The translations under genes were made by a program, and so were the position numbers. The notes beneath the pieces are model-generated. The model saw nothing but the letters and a program-made list of their open reading frames with translations. It did not search any database and was not told where the DNA came from. This document shows, piece after piece, positions 9,405 through 18,156 of a stretch of 64,000 nucleotides of DNA; the first letter of the stretch is position 1; the number at the start of each line of letters is the position of its first letter. Source of the stretch: Denitrovibrio acetiphilus DSM 12809 (lineage in GTDB: Bacteria > Chrysiogenota > Deferribacteres > Deferribacterales > Geovibrionaceae); NCBI RefSeq assembly GCF_000025725.1, contig NC_013943.1, positions 2,046,001 through 2,110,000 of the forward strand. The letters are read 5' to 3'.

Positions 9405-9435
9405 TTGACTATAAAGCCACTTTATACCTTAGATT
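9405..9435 (+). promoter_or_regulatory. Candidate MerR-type promoter of the respiratory reductase operon
   Basis: TTGACT (9405-9410) is followed after 19 bp by TAGATT (9430-9435). The spacer contains the dyad ATAAAG-CCA-CTTTAT (9411-9416 and 9420-9425). The long spacer plus central dyad is the layout used by MerR activators. The transcript would have a leader of about 190 nt before the cytochrome gene. Confidence 0.65.
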
Positions 9436-9629
9436 TCTTTTTAAAGCTAGCTTTTCTATTAAATATGTACCTAAAGCAAAGAGCTGATGTGCTTTGACTG
9501 GGTACGCAGGAAATACGAAAAATACAATTGTTTAATTATTTTTTCGTGCCTTAAGAACCGTTTTGCAATTTAGTCAACTAATTTGCAAATCTGGAGAAAA
9601 CGGAATAATGCTTACAGGAGATGGATTTT

Positions 9630-10148
9630 ATGAGGCTAACAAAAGTTTTTATTGTAATGTCATCAGTAACGTTACTAGCTTTGCTATTAACTTCAGCTGC
9701 TATTGCAAGTCCAAAAAACAAGAATCTGGAAGATCCGGAATATTGCAAAACCTGCCACGTCATTGAACCATATTATAATTCACTTTATTCAGGTGACTTA
9801 CTTGCTCAAGCACATGGTGATGCTGGTCTTACTTGTGCAGATTGTCATGAGGAGTATATCGCAAATGGTGTATCAAAAAAGGATTCTTCCAGCAAACTAA
9901 GAAAACGTGATTTTGGCGACGACTTTTGTCTTAGATGTCACGACAAAGAAGAAGTTGACAAGGAAGTTGTCTTCCCATTTGGAAAAGGAAAAGTTCGACC
10001 ACATTCTCAACACGTTGGAGAGCTCAATTGCTCAACATGTCACAGCATGCATAGCAAATCCGACCTTTTATGCGCTAAATGTCATGTTCAGCCATGGATG
10101 AAAACTCTGCCAAAACGTTGGAGTGAACCAGTCAAAACCGAGCAGTAA
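9630..10148 (+). CDS. Periplasmic pentaheme cytochrome c, electron-donor subunit
   Basis: This is a secreted multiheme cytochrome of about 172 residues. A Sec signal peptide (MRLTKVFIVMSSVTLLALLLTS) precedes five CXXCH haem sites: CKTCH, CADCH, CLRCH, CSTCH and CAKCH. The start at 9630 is preferred because GGAG ends 9 nt upstream; the ATG at 9621 directly abuts that site. The next gene is a Tat-exported flavoprotein, so this cytochrome most likely hands quinol-derived electrons to it. The pair corresponds to the haem and flavin domains that are fused in Shewanella flavocytochrome c fumarate reductase, which has four haems rather than five. Confidence 0.88.
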   Translation: MRLTKVFIVMSSVTLLALLLTSAAIASPKNKNLEDPEYCKTCHVIEPYYNSLYSGDLLAQAHGDAGLTCADCHEEYIANGVSKKDSSSKLRKRDFGDDFCLRCHDKEEVDKEVVFPFGKGKVRPHSQHVGELNCSTCHSMHSKSDLLCAKCHVQPWMKTLPKRWSEPVKTEQ

Positions 10149-10166
10149 TATAATTGAGAGGTTAAA

Positions 10167-11798
10167 ATGGATCCTAAAGATAAAAAACTAACTGATGTGT
10201 CAAGAAGAGGTTTTTTAAAAACAAGTGCTGTAGCTGCCCTTGGTGCCGCTTCCGCTTGCGTGGTTGGCGGACTTCCATCTAAAGCAGATGCAAAACAGCA
10301 AGCTTCTGACTGTATCGACTTTGAAAAAGCTCCTGAACCTATTCCTGCATCTAAGATAAAAGAGACTGTTACAACTGATGTTGTGGTAGTTGGTGCTGGG
10401 ATTTCAGGAATTATGGCGTGTAAATCTGCTCAGGAGGCAGGAGCAAAAGTCATAGTGCTGCAAAAGGGGCCTGTTGTCATGTGCCATGGTAATACTTTTG
10501 GTGCTATAGATTCAAAACTACAGAAAGAAAAAAACATACATATTAACAAAATGAAAGCCATCAACGAGTTTAATTACCAAAGTTTGAACAAGCCTAAATT
10601 TGAATTACTAAAATTATGGGCTGATCACAGTGGTGAGACACTTGACTGGGCTAATGATATCACAAAAAGAACAGCAAACTCTTCTGCTTTTTTTATGCAT
10701 TGGGCAGGTTCGCCATCTGGTGAAAGCGGTGGTAAATATTGGTTCAATTCTTTCTCTACAGGACACAAATGGAAAGGCGGAATGATGGAAGCCATCAATA
10801 TAATTGCTGAAGCTGCAATTAAAGAGGGTGTTGAGTTCCGTTTTTATACACCTGGTGTTCAACTTGTTAGAAATAAAAAAGGGCGAGTGACCGGTGTTAT
10901 TGCTAAACATGAAAAAACCGGTGAATATAAACAATTTAACGCCAAAAAAGGAGTAATCCTTTGTACTGGGGACTATAGCAACAACCCTGATATGCTTGCG
11001 AAATATTGTCCCAGTGCCGTAGGCCTAGGCAACTACTATACACCCAGAACCAATACGGGGGATGGTCACCTTATGGGAATGTGGGCTGGTGCTGCCATGG
11101 AGCAAGGACCACATACTAAGATGGCACATGTACACTCCACACTTGACTTCGCAGATGGAGATGCGCCCGGTCGTGGTCTGCCTTGGCTCGCAGTTCAAAA
11201 AGAAGGTAAACGTCTTTGTAATGAGGATATTCCTTTTTACCTTATGGGGAACCAGACCCTTAATGCTCAAAATCCGGATGGCTATTACTATAATATTCTC
11301 GACGCTGACTGGGAAGAAAACATTAAACAATTTCCTCCAAGAGTTACAAGTCCGATCAACCGTCAGTTGTTTGAAGACGCTCTTAAAAAAGGCCGCATCG
11401 TTAAAGCTGACACTTTAGAAGAACTTGCACACAAATTGAATCTCCCTGCAGGTCCTCTTAAAAAGACAATTGAAAGATACAACGAGCTTGTAGACAAAGG
11501 CGTTGATGAAGATTTTGGTAAAATTGCTATAGATTTATCTTACATCAAAAAAGCACCTTTTTACGGTATACCAAGACAATGCTGTGTTTCAGTAGTCCTC
11601 GGTGGGCTCAACATAAATACTGAAATGCAAGTTCTTGATAAAGAAGCAAAAGTCATAGACGGGCTTTATGCCGCAGGTAATACTTCTGGTGGTTTCTTTG
11701 GTGGAGCGAATGATTATCCATTCCCTATCATAGCCATTAGCGTGGGTCGCGCTGCAACTTTTGGACGTCTTGCAGGCAAACATGCTGCTAAGTCCTAG
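10167..11798 (+). CDS. Tat-exported FAD respiratory reductase (fumarate-reductase-like, non-fumarate substrate)
   Basis: This is a 543-residue periplasmic flavoprotein of the flavocytochrome c/fumarate reductase family. A twin-arginine signal (SRRGFLK, residues 12-18) and an AxA-like cleavage region precede the FAD-binding motif VVVVGAGISGIMA (about 72-84). The GKRLCNE segment keeps the Arg that is the proton donor in this family. The two C-terminal substrate-anchoring motifs differ: the usual HHTMGG is CCVSVVLGG, and GANRLGG is GGANDYPFP. This argues against fumarate and for another unsaturated acceptor, such as an enoate or aromatic acrylate. It is encoded between its cytochrome donor and a porin. 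Confidence 0.85.
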   Translation: MDPKDKKLTDVSRRGFLKTSAVAALGAASACVVGGLPSKADAKQQASDCIDFEKAPEPIPASKIKETVTTDVVVVGAGISGIMACKSAQEAGAKVIVLQKGPVVMCHGNTFGAIDSKLQKEKNIHINKMKAINEFNYQSLNKPKFELLKLWADHSGETLDWANDITKRTANSSAFFMHWAGSPSGESGGKYWFNSFSTGHKWKGGMMEAINIIAEAAIKEGVEFRFYTPGVQLVRNKKGRVTGVIAKHEKTGEYKQFNAKKGVILCTGDYSNNPDMLAKYCPSAVGLGNYYTPRTNTGDGHLMGMWAGAAMEQGPHTKMAHVHSTLDFADGDAPGRGLPWLAVQKEGKRLCNEDIPFYLMGNQTLNAQNPDGYYYNILDADWEENIKQFPPRVTSPINRQLFEDALKKGRIVKADTLEELAHKLNLPAGPLKKTIERYNELVDKGVDEDFGKIAIDLSYIKKAPFYGIPRQCCVSVVLGGLNINTEMQVLDKEAKVIDGLYAAGNTSGGFFGGANDYPFPIIAISVGRAATFGRLAGKHAAKS

Positions 11799-11840
11799 AT
11801 TTATGTTGATAAAATTAACTTATATAAACGGAGATTTAAA

Positions 11841-13085
11841 ATGAGAACACTCAAGATACACAAAGTATTAGCAATATTAATAATTTTTCTCTTTAGCATG
11901 TATGCTGATGCTGCTACAACATTAAAGGAAGCATTTACAGAAGGAACACTGAAAGGGGAACTGAGTACTCTCTTTTTCAGCAGAGACTACGACGGAAAAA
12001 CACAAGACAAAGAAGACTTCGCTGGAGGTACAGCACTATATTTTCATACAGCACCATTACACGGTCTTAGTGCCGGTCTTGCTTATGTTTCAGGTAACGA
12101 TCTTGGAAGTGATGATAACAAAGCAGTATATGGCGGTTTGCTCGCAGATAATAATGGTAAACACGATAGTTTTTCACGTCTTCAAGAGTATTACATCCAA
12201 GCGGATTATTTTAACACTAATGTAAAGCTTGGTGCACATGAGATTTTTACTCCATTTGCACACATCGACCCTATTCGTCTTCAGAAAAGAACTTTCAAAG
12301 GACTTTCTGTTGTCAACAAAAGTATTCCTAACCTTACACTCGACTTACACTATCTCACTGGCTATGTTGATTATTCTGATTCGAATTTCAAAAATGTGGC
12401 AGAAATACGTGAAGTGAGAGACCTTGATGATGACAAAAGACTCCTTATTCTGGGTGCCCGATATCATTTACCAACAGAGGCTGTCAACTCTACTCTTCAA
12501 GCTTGGTACTACGACCTAGAAGATGTGTATAACCAAACATATTTGAAAGCATCTGTTGAAAAGAAAGTAGGCGATTACACTTTCCATATAATGCCATCAG
12601 CTCTTTACCAGAAAGCTTCTGGAGATGAGATTGCCGGTGATGTCAAAACTGAACAGTATGGTTTTAATACTGGCGTAAGAGCCTATGGAGCATTGCTCAG
12701 AGCATTCTTTGCCAGCACAGGCGAAAATGATCTTATTGCTAACTACGGTGACGAAAAAGCGTTCATTATGCAAGCGAACAACTCCCGTAGAGCAGATGAA
12801 GATGCGTATGGTATTAAGCTTGATTATGATTTTGGCTATGTAGGTATAAAGGGTCTTACTACTTATGCCACATATGGGATCTTCGACACACCAGAGTCAG
12901 GAACAAATGCTTCTTCTGATGCCACAGAAATCGATTTCAGCATTAAATACAAGTTTCATGGATTTCTTGAAGGTGTCACTGCCAGAGCAAGATATGCAAT
13001 AGTTGATATGAAAGATTCTGATGACTATAACGACTTCAGATTTTATCTGACATTTAAATTTGGAGGACCCAAACCAAAAAAATAA
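11841..13085 (+). CDS. Outer-membrane porin, probable substrate channel of the reductase
   Basis: This is a 414-residue protein with a signal peptide (cleaved near AYADA) and long alternating hydrophobic/aromatic beta-strand patterns to the C-terminus, where FRFYLTFKFGG resembles a terminal barrel strand. It resembles the Opr/MOMP-type porins of Campylobacterota and relatives. It is 42 bp downstream of the reductase gene and ends in a strong terminator, so the three genes form one operon. The porin probably admits the substrate of the reductase; that role is inferred from position. Confidence 0.7.
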   Translation: MRTLKIHKVLAILIIFLFSMYADAATTLKEAFTEGTLKGELSTLFFSRDYDGKTQDKEDFAGGTALYFHTAPLHGLSAGLAYVSGNDLGSDDNKAVYGGLLADNNGKHDSFSRLQEYYIQADYFNTNVKLGAHEIFTPFAHIDPIRLQKRTFKGLSVVNKSIPNLTLDLHYLTGYVDYSDSNFKNVAEIREVRDLDDDKRLLILGARYHLPTEAVNSTLQAWYYDLEDVYNQTYLKASVEKKVGDYTFHIMPSALYQKASGDEIAGDVKTEQYGFNTGVRAYGALLRAFFASTGENDLIANYGDEKAFIMQANNSRRADEDAYGIKLDYDFGYVGIKGLTTYATYGIFDTPESGTNASSDATEIDFSIKYKFHGFLEGVTARARYAIVDMKDSDDYNDFRFYLTFKFGGPKPKK

Positions 13086-13104
13086 CTGAAAATTAAACCA
13101 GATA

Positions 13105-13147
13105 GTTGAATGCTTGCTTACAAGGCAGGCATTCAACTTATTTCAAA
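13105..13147 (+). terminator. Terminator of the respiratory reductase operon
   Basis: A 13-bp stem runs from GTTGAATGCTTGC (13105-13117) to GCAGGCATTCAAC (13125-13137), with one G-T wobble, followed by TTATTTC. It lies 20 bp past the porin stop. Confidence 0.75.
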
Positions 13148-13635
13148 ACAATTTAATACGTTAAATGTTTTGTAAAATATTATATATAGTCCTGACTATG
13201 TGTAGTATTTGTATTTTTCCTCCTGTTTGTGGGGAGCCCCCAACAACTCCCCACTTTATAAAAACCACAATTAAATTCTATGTAAGAATCACATTGCACC
13301 CTTTATCCAAGTTGAATATCTCAATTGAGTCTTAATAAATAAATCGTTCCCCCCCAAAAGACACATACAAATGATAAATCCATGAGTATTTAAAAGCTTT
13401 AAGACGAGTATAGCCCTGCTGTGTTAATTAGTAATAATTAATCAGACGCATAAACCATCAAGCTGTCGGAACATACGTTTTCTCTTCGTTCTGTTATAAA
13501 AAACTACGTCACAGCTTTTGATATTTTTTATCTATAGATAATTTAAACAAAATAAGTGCTGGTAAAAAAGCATTATGAGGACTAGAATATAATTATGTTG
13601 TCCTGAAGGACAGTAAAAAATATTAGGAGGATTCA
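13138..13635. other. 498-bp AT-rich intergenic region before the encapsulin locus
   Basis: No convincing gene was seen. It holds a GC-rich hairpin, GTGGGGAG (13229-13236) with CTCCCCAC (13247-13254), followed by TTTATA, which may be a second terminator. It also holds the control region of the encapsulin operon: a 14-bp palindrome, TTATCTATAGATAA (13528-13541); a perfect -10 box, TATAAT (13588-13593), without a clear -35; and a second palindrome, TGTCCTGAAGGACA (13599-13612). Confidence 0.6.
13528..13612 (+). promoter_or_regulatory. Promoter/operator region of the encapsulin operon
   Basis: TATAAT at 13588-13593 has no good -35 at 17 bp. A perfect 14-bp palindrome (13528-13541) lies centred about 65 bp upstream of the expected start of transcription, where activators often bind. 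A second palindrome (13599-13612) sits at the start of transcription, a repressor-type position or an RNA hairpin. AGGAGG at 13624-13629 is the ribosome-binding site. Confidence 0.5.
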
Positions 13636-13995
13636 ATGCCTGATTTTGGAAACCCTTTCAGTGGATTAAAAAGTGACAGAAAGCTCACGGACAAAGAGCT
13701 TATCAGAGCAATCAGATTCATGGTTGCAGCAGAGTACGAAGCCATCCAGCTCTACCAGCAGCTAGCTGAATCGACTGATAATAAGCTTGCTCAGCAGGTG
13801 CTTATTGACATCGCAGATGAAGAAAAAGTCCACGCAGGAGAATTTCTCCGGCTTTTAAAAGAACTTGATCCGGAAGAAGAAAAATTTTATCAGCAAGGCT
13901 ATGCAGAAGTAGAAGAGGAATTTCTCTCTGGTGCTACTTCAGAAGATGCTGACAATTCAGGAGACTTAAGCATAGGCAGTCTCAAAAAGAAGTAA
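13636..13995 (+). CDS. Encapsulated ferritin-like protein (EncFtn), encapsulin cargo
   Basis: This is a 119-residue iron-oxidising ferritin-like protein. The helix pair carries the expected Glu/His ligands (AAEYEAIQLYQQL and DIADEEKVHAGEFL). The C-terminal tail GDLSIGSLKKK matches the short targeting peptide that docks cargo inside encapsulin shells, joined by an acidic flexible linker. It is 15 bp upstream of the encapsulin gene. The pair oxidises Fe(II) and stores it as mineral inside the protein compartment. Its length and layout match characterised EncFtn proteins. Confidence 0.93.
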   Translation: MPDFGNPFSGLKSDRKLTDKELIRAIRFMVAAEYEAIQLYQQLAESTDNKLAQQVLIDIADEEKVHAGEFLRLLKELDPEEEKFYQQGYAEVEEEFLSGATSEDADNSGDLSIGSLKKK

Positions 13996-14010
13996 ACCAA
14001 GGAGGTTTAT

Positions 14011-14811
14011 ATGAACTTACTCAGAAAAGATTTCGCTCCTATAGGCTCCGCCGCATGGGACGAAATTAATACTATAGCAAAAGAAACACTTAAGGCTAAC
14101 CTCTCAGCAAGGAGATTTGCTGACGTTGAAGGTCCATACGGTATCAATTTTGCCGCTGTTAACCTCGGCAGACTCAAAATCTCAGATAACAAATCGCCAA
14201 AAGATGTTGTTTACGGCGTCAATACCGTACTCCCCCTTGTTGAAGCCAGAATCAATTTTTCTCTTGATATATGGGAGCTGGATAATATAGACAGAGGCGC
14301 TAAAGACATAGCACTCGATGACCTCGCCGAAGCAGCTAGAAAAATGGCAGACTTTGAAGAAAACGCTGTTTATAACGGCTTCAAAGACAGTGGAATAGTC
14401 GGACTTAATCAGGTTGCAGCCAAAAACAGAATTAACATGACACTTGACAAAGACAATCTCGTTGACGCCATAAGTGAGGCACAGGGGCGCATGAGGAAAG
14501 AAGGCATCGCATCTGGTGCAAACCTTGTTGTAAATCCCGCTCTCTGGCAATTTCTCGCACACGTTGTTCCAGGCGGGACACTGGGCGACACTGTCAGACG
14601 TCAGATCAAAGGCGATATTATTTACTCAGAGACTGTTGATGGTGCTTTGCTGGTTGCCGACAGAGAGGGCGACGTAGAGCTCACTACAGGGCAGGATTTT
14701 GCTATAGGCTACCACAGCCACGATGCATCGAAAGTTAACCTTTTCCTTACAGAATCTTTTACATTCAGAGTTATCACTCCTGAAGCTGTTATCGGCTTCA
14801 GCCTGAAATAA
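14011..14811 (+). CDS. Encapsulin shell protein (family 1, linocin M18-like)
   Basis: This is a 266-residue HK97-fold shell protein. The N-terminus MNLLRKDFAPIGSAAWDEI and the following LSARRFADVEGPYG are typical of family 1 encapsulins, which self-assemble into a 60-subunit nanocompartment. The final strand (ESFTFRVITPEAVIGFSLK) is also typical. AGGAGG lies 7 nt before the ATG. It is co-transcribed with the EncFtn cargo gene and closed by a shared terminator. Confidence 0.94.
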   Translation: MNLLRKDFAPIGSAAWDEINTIAKETLKANLSARRFADVEGPYGINFAAVNLGRLKISDNKSPKDVVYGVNTVLPLVEARINFSLDIWELDNIDRGAKDIALDDLAEAARKMADFEENAVYNGFKDSGIVGLNQVAAKNRINMTLDKDNLVDAISEAQGRMRKEGIASGANLVVNPALWQFLAHVVPGGTLGDTVRRQIKGDIIYSETVDGALLVADREGDVELTTGQDFAIGYHSHDASKVNLFLTESFTFRVITPEAVIGFSLK

Positions 14812-14822
14812 ATAACCCTAAT

Positions 14823-14857
14823 AAAAAAAGCCGACAGTTTTGCTGCCGGCTTTTTTG
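14823..14857. terminator. Bidirectional terminator between encapsulin and asparaginase
   Basis: Stem GCCGACAG (14830-14837) with CTGCCGGC (14843-14850) is flanked by seven A on the left and six T on the right. It can terminate both the encapsulin operon and the convergent asparaginase gene. Confidence 0.85.
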
Positions 14858-14861
14858 TTAT

Positions 14862-15920
14862 CTAGTACTCGTCAAAATATCTTTGAATTACTTCCGGATC
14901 ACTCGTTTTAGTAAGAGCCACCATCAGTAGAATTCTTGATTTTGCTGGGTTTAATGAGTTGGCATAAAGACCAACGCGACCGGATTTCTTAGGAGTAATT
15001 ATTCCGTTGTTCACCCTGGAAGACTGAACAAATACAACTCCCGCTTTCTGTGCATCTTTGCCTGCCAGCTTTGTTGCGTCAGACAGAGAACCGTTACCTG
15101 ATCCGGCAGAGACTATACCTTTAGCACCGGCTTTTACAGCAGCGTCATAAAATACCCCATCGTCACTCTGATGAGAATAAATAATATCAACTCTTGGAAG
15201 TTCCTTTATTTTACTGATATCGAACTCAGAATTAAACGTATGTTTCTTGGTTATCTGATTCCAAAAATAAATTTTACCGCCAGCAATAGCTCCAAGATAA
15301 CCTTGTTCGTGAGACTTGAATGTATCAGTCATAGTAGTGTTTGTTTTACTAACAAAACGCGCAGAACCAATCCGGTCATTCATAAGGATGTAAGCCCCCC
15401 TCCCTTTTGCTTCTTTGGATGAAGCAAGGAGAACAGCATTGTACAGGTTCATCGGTCCGTCAGCACTGATAGCAGTTGCAGGACGCATAGCCCCGACCAC
15501 AACCACTGGTTTATCGCTTTTCACAACGAGATTAAGGAAATATGCTGTCTCTTCCAGAGTATCTGTTCCGTGAGTTATTACGACTCCGTCAACGTCTTTG
15601 GATGAAAGCAGTTCATTAACCCGTTTGCCAAGCTGAAGCAGAATTTCATTAGTCATATTCGGGCTTGCAGTATTACAAACCTGCTCTCCGCTAACCTCTG
15701 CAAGCTCCTTTATCTCAGGAACCGCATTGATCAGAGTCTCCACACCAATAGTTCCTGCTTTATAACCGGTTGTATTAGTTTGTGAAGCCGCAGACCCTGC
15801 AATAGTTCCACCTGTCGCGAGAATAACAACTTTCGGCAAATCTGCTGAATAAGCATTTGCTGCTGTGAAGCATAATAAAATAACCAAAGACAACAGTTTC
15901 ATTAAACAATTTCTTCTCAT
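14862..15920 (-). CDS. Type II (periplasmic) L-asparaginase
   Basis: This is an asparaginase of about 352 residues that hydrolyses asparagine to aspartate and ammonia in the periplasm. A signal peptide (LMKLLSLVILLCFTAANAYSA) precedes the first catalytic motif, ILATGGTIAGSAAS, and the second, HGTDTLEETAYFL, which hold the two catalytic Thr residues. The start at 15920 is chosen because GGAGG lies 8 nt upstream; a longer frame reaches 15944. Length and motifs are intact. It is divergent from thrS. Confidence 0.9.
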   Translation of the reverse strand: MRRNCLMKLLSLVILLCFTAANAYSADLPKVVILATGGTIAGSAASQTNTTGYKAGTIGVETLINAVPEIKELAEVSGEQVCNTASPNMTNEILLQLGKRVNELLSSKDVDGVVITHGTDTLEETAYFLNLVVKSDKPVVVVGAMRPATAISADGPMNLYNAVLLASSKEAKGRGAYILMNDRIGSARFVSKTNTTMTDTFKSHEQGYLGAIAGGKIYFWNQITKKHTFNSEFDISKIKELPRVDIIYSHQSDDGVFYDAAVKAGAKGIVSAGSGNGSLSDATKLAGKDAQKAGVVFVQSSRVNNGIITPKKSGRVGLYANSLNPAKSRILLMVALTKTSDPEVIQRYFDEY

Positions 15921-16127
15921 CTCAACAACCTCCATATATTTCAAAAATTTATTAGAATATATTATTTATATAAATAATACCTTGATATGTCAATTTTTTA
16001 TTACAGAAATCAGAAAACAGCAATATTGCCACACACACAAAACTGATCATTAGGCAGTCATTCCAAAATCAACAAGCACCACTCACTTTATTCAACTCAC
16101 CCCACCCTTATAAAGAGAGGAGCCCGC

Positions 16128-16156
16128 TTGACAAATAGAGAGAAAATCAGTATATT
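16128..16156 (+). promoter_or_regulatory. Sigma-70 promoter of the thrS operon
   Basis: TTGACA (16128-16133) and TATATT (16151-16156) are separated by 17 bp. Transcription should start near 16163, giving a leader of about 75 nt before thrS. Confidence 0.8.
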
Positions 16157-16173
16157 TTTATGCTAATAACAAA

Positions 16174-16200
16174 GCCGAAGCCAGACTTCGGCATTTTTTT
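16174..16200 (+). terminator. Terminator-like hairpin in the thrS leader
   Basis: GCCGAAG (16174-16180) pairs with CTTCGGC (16186-16192) around CCAGA and is followed by A and seven T. It begins only about a dozen bases after the predicted start of transcription and no gene on the plus strand precedes it. It is either an attenuator or a structural leader element. Confidence 0.6.
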
Positions 16201-16201
16201 A

Positions 16202-16224
16202 CTCAGCTGTTTGTAGAAGCTGAG
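16202..16224 (+). promoter_or_regulatory. tRNA-Thr anticodon-arm mimic, candidate ThrRS operator
   Basis: CTCAGCT (16202-16208) pairs with AGCTGAG (16218-16224). The loop is GUUUGUAGA; if the G and A flank it as a non-canonical pair, a 7-nt loop UUUGUAG remains, with UGU at the anticodon positions after U33. The hairpin ends 3 nt before the thrS ribosome-binding site. In E. coli a similar mimic lets threonyl-tRNA synthetase repress its own mRNA. Confidence 0.55.
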
Positions 16225-16239
16225 AATGGAGAAAAATAA

Positions 16240-18153
16240 ATGAATGTATTGCTTCCAGATGGCGCCAAACTGGAAATTCAAGATGGCGCAACAGCATACG
16301 ATGTGGCAAAACAAATAAGCGTCGGTCTCGCTAAAAAAGCTATTGCAGCAGAGATTAACGGAACATCAAAAGATATTTACGCTGAGCTCAGCGATGGCGA
16401 TACAGTTAAACTTATAACGGAAAAAGACCCGGAGGCTCTGGACATCATCAGACACTCCACAGCTCACCTTATGGCGCACGCTGTAAAAAGGCTTTTTGAT
16501 GATGTAAAAGTTACTATTGGTCCGATCATAAAAGATGGCTTTTATTATGACTTTGACATGGGCGACAGAAAATTTACTCCGGATGATCTCAAAGCCATAG
16601 AAAAGATGATGGCAAAAATAGCAGCAGAGGCTATCCCTGTTAAACGCAGAGACGTCAAATCTTCTGATGCACTTAAAGAATTTGCCGATGAGAAGTATAA
16701 AGTCGAGCTCATCACAGACATAGGTGACGAGCATGTATCTCTTTATGATCAGGGAGACTTTACAGACCTTTGCCGCGGGCCTCACGTGGACAACACAAAG
16801 CGACTGAAACATTTTAAACTGCTCTCTGTAGCCGGTGCATACTGGCGAGGGAACGAAAATAATAAAATGCTTCAGCGCATATACGGCACAAGCTGGCAAA
16901 CAAAAGAAGACCTTGATGCTTACCTGAACATGCTGGAAGAAGCTGAGAAACGTGACCACCGGAAAATAGGCAAACAGCTCAAGCTTTTCACATTCAGCGA
17001 AGAGGCAGGCGCAGGCTTCCCGATATATCTTCCGAACGGCGGGGCACTGCGTAACGTACTGGAAACATACGAAAAACAGGAACACATTAAACGCGGATAC
17101 GACATAGTTTACGGACCATCAATCCTCAAGCAGGATCTCTGGAAAAAATCAGGACACTATGACAACTATCGCGAAAATATGTATTTCACAAAAATAGACG
17201 ATGTAGACTATGGCGTAAAACCGATGAACTGCCTTGCACACATGATGGTGTTCAACTCCGACATACGCAGTTATCGTGACCTGCCGCAAAGATATTTTGA
17301 ACTCGGCACAGTGCACAGACACGAAAAATCAGGTGTTCTGCACGGTCTGCTCCGTGTGCGTGCGTTCACACAGGACGATGCACACCTTTTCTGCACTCCG
17401 GAACAGCTCAACGATGAAATAATAGGCATAATCGATTTTGTTGATGAGGTTATGGGCAAGTTCGGCTTTGAATACGAAATAGAGGTTTCCACCAAACCTG
17501 AAAAATACATAGGGTCTGATGACAACTGGGAAAAAGCAACCAATGCACTCTTCGAGGCACTTAAAACCAAAGGGCTTGAGTATGAGATAAACGAAGGCGA
17601 CGGTGCTTTTTACGGTCCAAAAATCGACATCAAACTGAAAGACGCAATCGGACGCTACTGGCAATGTGCCACAATTCAGGCTGACTTTAATCTGCCTGAA
17701 AAGTTTGACCTTAACTACATAGGCGAGGATGGACAAAAGCACAGACCTGTCATGCTGCACAGAGTTATACTCGGCTCAGTTGACAGATTTATCGGAGTTC
17801 TGACGGAACATTTTGCGGGGGCTTTCCCTGTCTGGGTAGCACCAAAACAGGTTCGTGTCATTAACATCACTGATGGTCAGCTGGACTATTGTAAAGCTCT
17901 GGTACAAAAGCTTAAAGCTGAAGGCTTCCGAGTGGATTCCGACCTGCGCAACGAAAAAGTCGGATTTAAAATCCGTGAAGCTCAGATGGAAAAAATACCT
18001 CATATGTTAATAATAGGACAAAACGAGGTGGACAAAGAGCTTGTTTCTGTTAGACTGCGTAACGGAGAAAATAAAAATGAGCTTGATTTTTCCACCTATC
18101 TTGGTGTATTAACAGAGCTTGATAAAAATAAATCTCTTAAACTTTGGAGGTGA
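16240..18153 (+). CDS. thrS: Threonyl-tRNA synthetase
   Basis: This 637-residue class II synthetase charges tRNA-Thr. An N-terminal TGS domain (about 1-60) is followed by the editing domain with HSTAH (residues 72-76), the catalytic core with the zinc ligand in MNCLAHM, and a C-terminal anticodon-binding domain ([13 protein letters not shown]). Length is normal. It heads the conserved thrS-infC-rpmI-rplT cluster; its stop codon overlaps the infC ribosome-binding site. A hairpin resembling the tRNA-Thr anticodon arm just upstream suggests translational self-control. Confidence 0.97.
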   Translation: MNVLLPDGAKLEIQDGATAYDVAKQISVGLAKKAIAAEINGTSKDIYAELSDGDTVKLITEKDPEALDIIRHSTAHLMAHAVKRLFDDVKVTIGPIIKDGFYYDFDMGDRKFTPDDLKAIEKMMAKIAAEAIPVKRRDVKSSDALKEFADEKYKVELITDIGDEHVSLYDQGDFTDLCRGPHVDNTKRLKHFKLLSVAGAYWRGNENNKMLQRIYGTSWQTKEDLDAYLNMLEEAEKRDHRKIGKQLKLFTFSEEAGAGFPIYLPNGGALRNVLETYEKQEHIKRGYDIVYGPSILKQDLWKKSGHYDNYRENMYFTKIDDVDYGVKPMNCLAHMMVFNSDIRSYRDLPQRYFELGTVHRHEKSGVLHGLLRVRAFTQDDAHLFCTPEQLNDEIIGIIDFVDEVMGKFGFEYEIEVSTKPEKYIGSDDNWEKATNALFEALKTKGLEYEINEGDGAFYGPKIDIKLKDAIGRYWQCATIQADFNLPEKFDLNYIGEDGQKHRPVMLHRVILGSVDRFIGVLTEHFAGAFPVWVAPKQVRVINITDGQLDYCKALVQKLKAEGFRVDSDLRNEKVGFKIREAQMEKIPHMLIIGQNEVDKELVSVRLRNGENKNELDFSTYLGVLTELDKNKSLKLWR

Positions 18154-18156
18154 CCT

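Noticed and set aside
16100-16240. T-box riboswitch upstream of thrS
   Set aside because: The leader is only about 75 nt and lacks the T-box sequence and the long specifier structure. The anticodon-mimic reading fits better.
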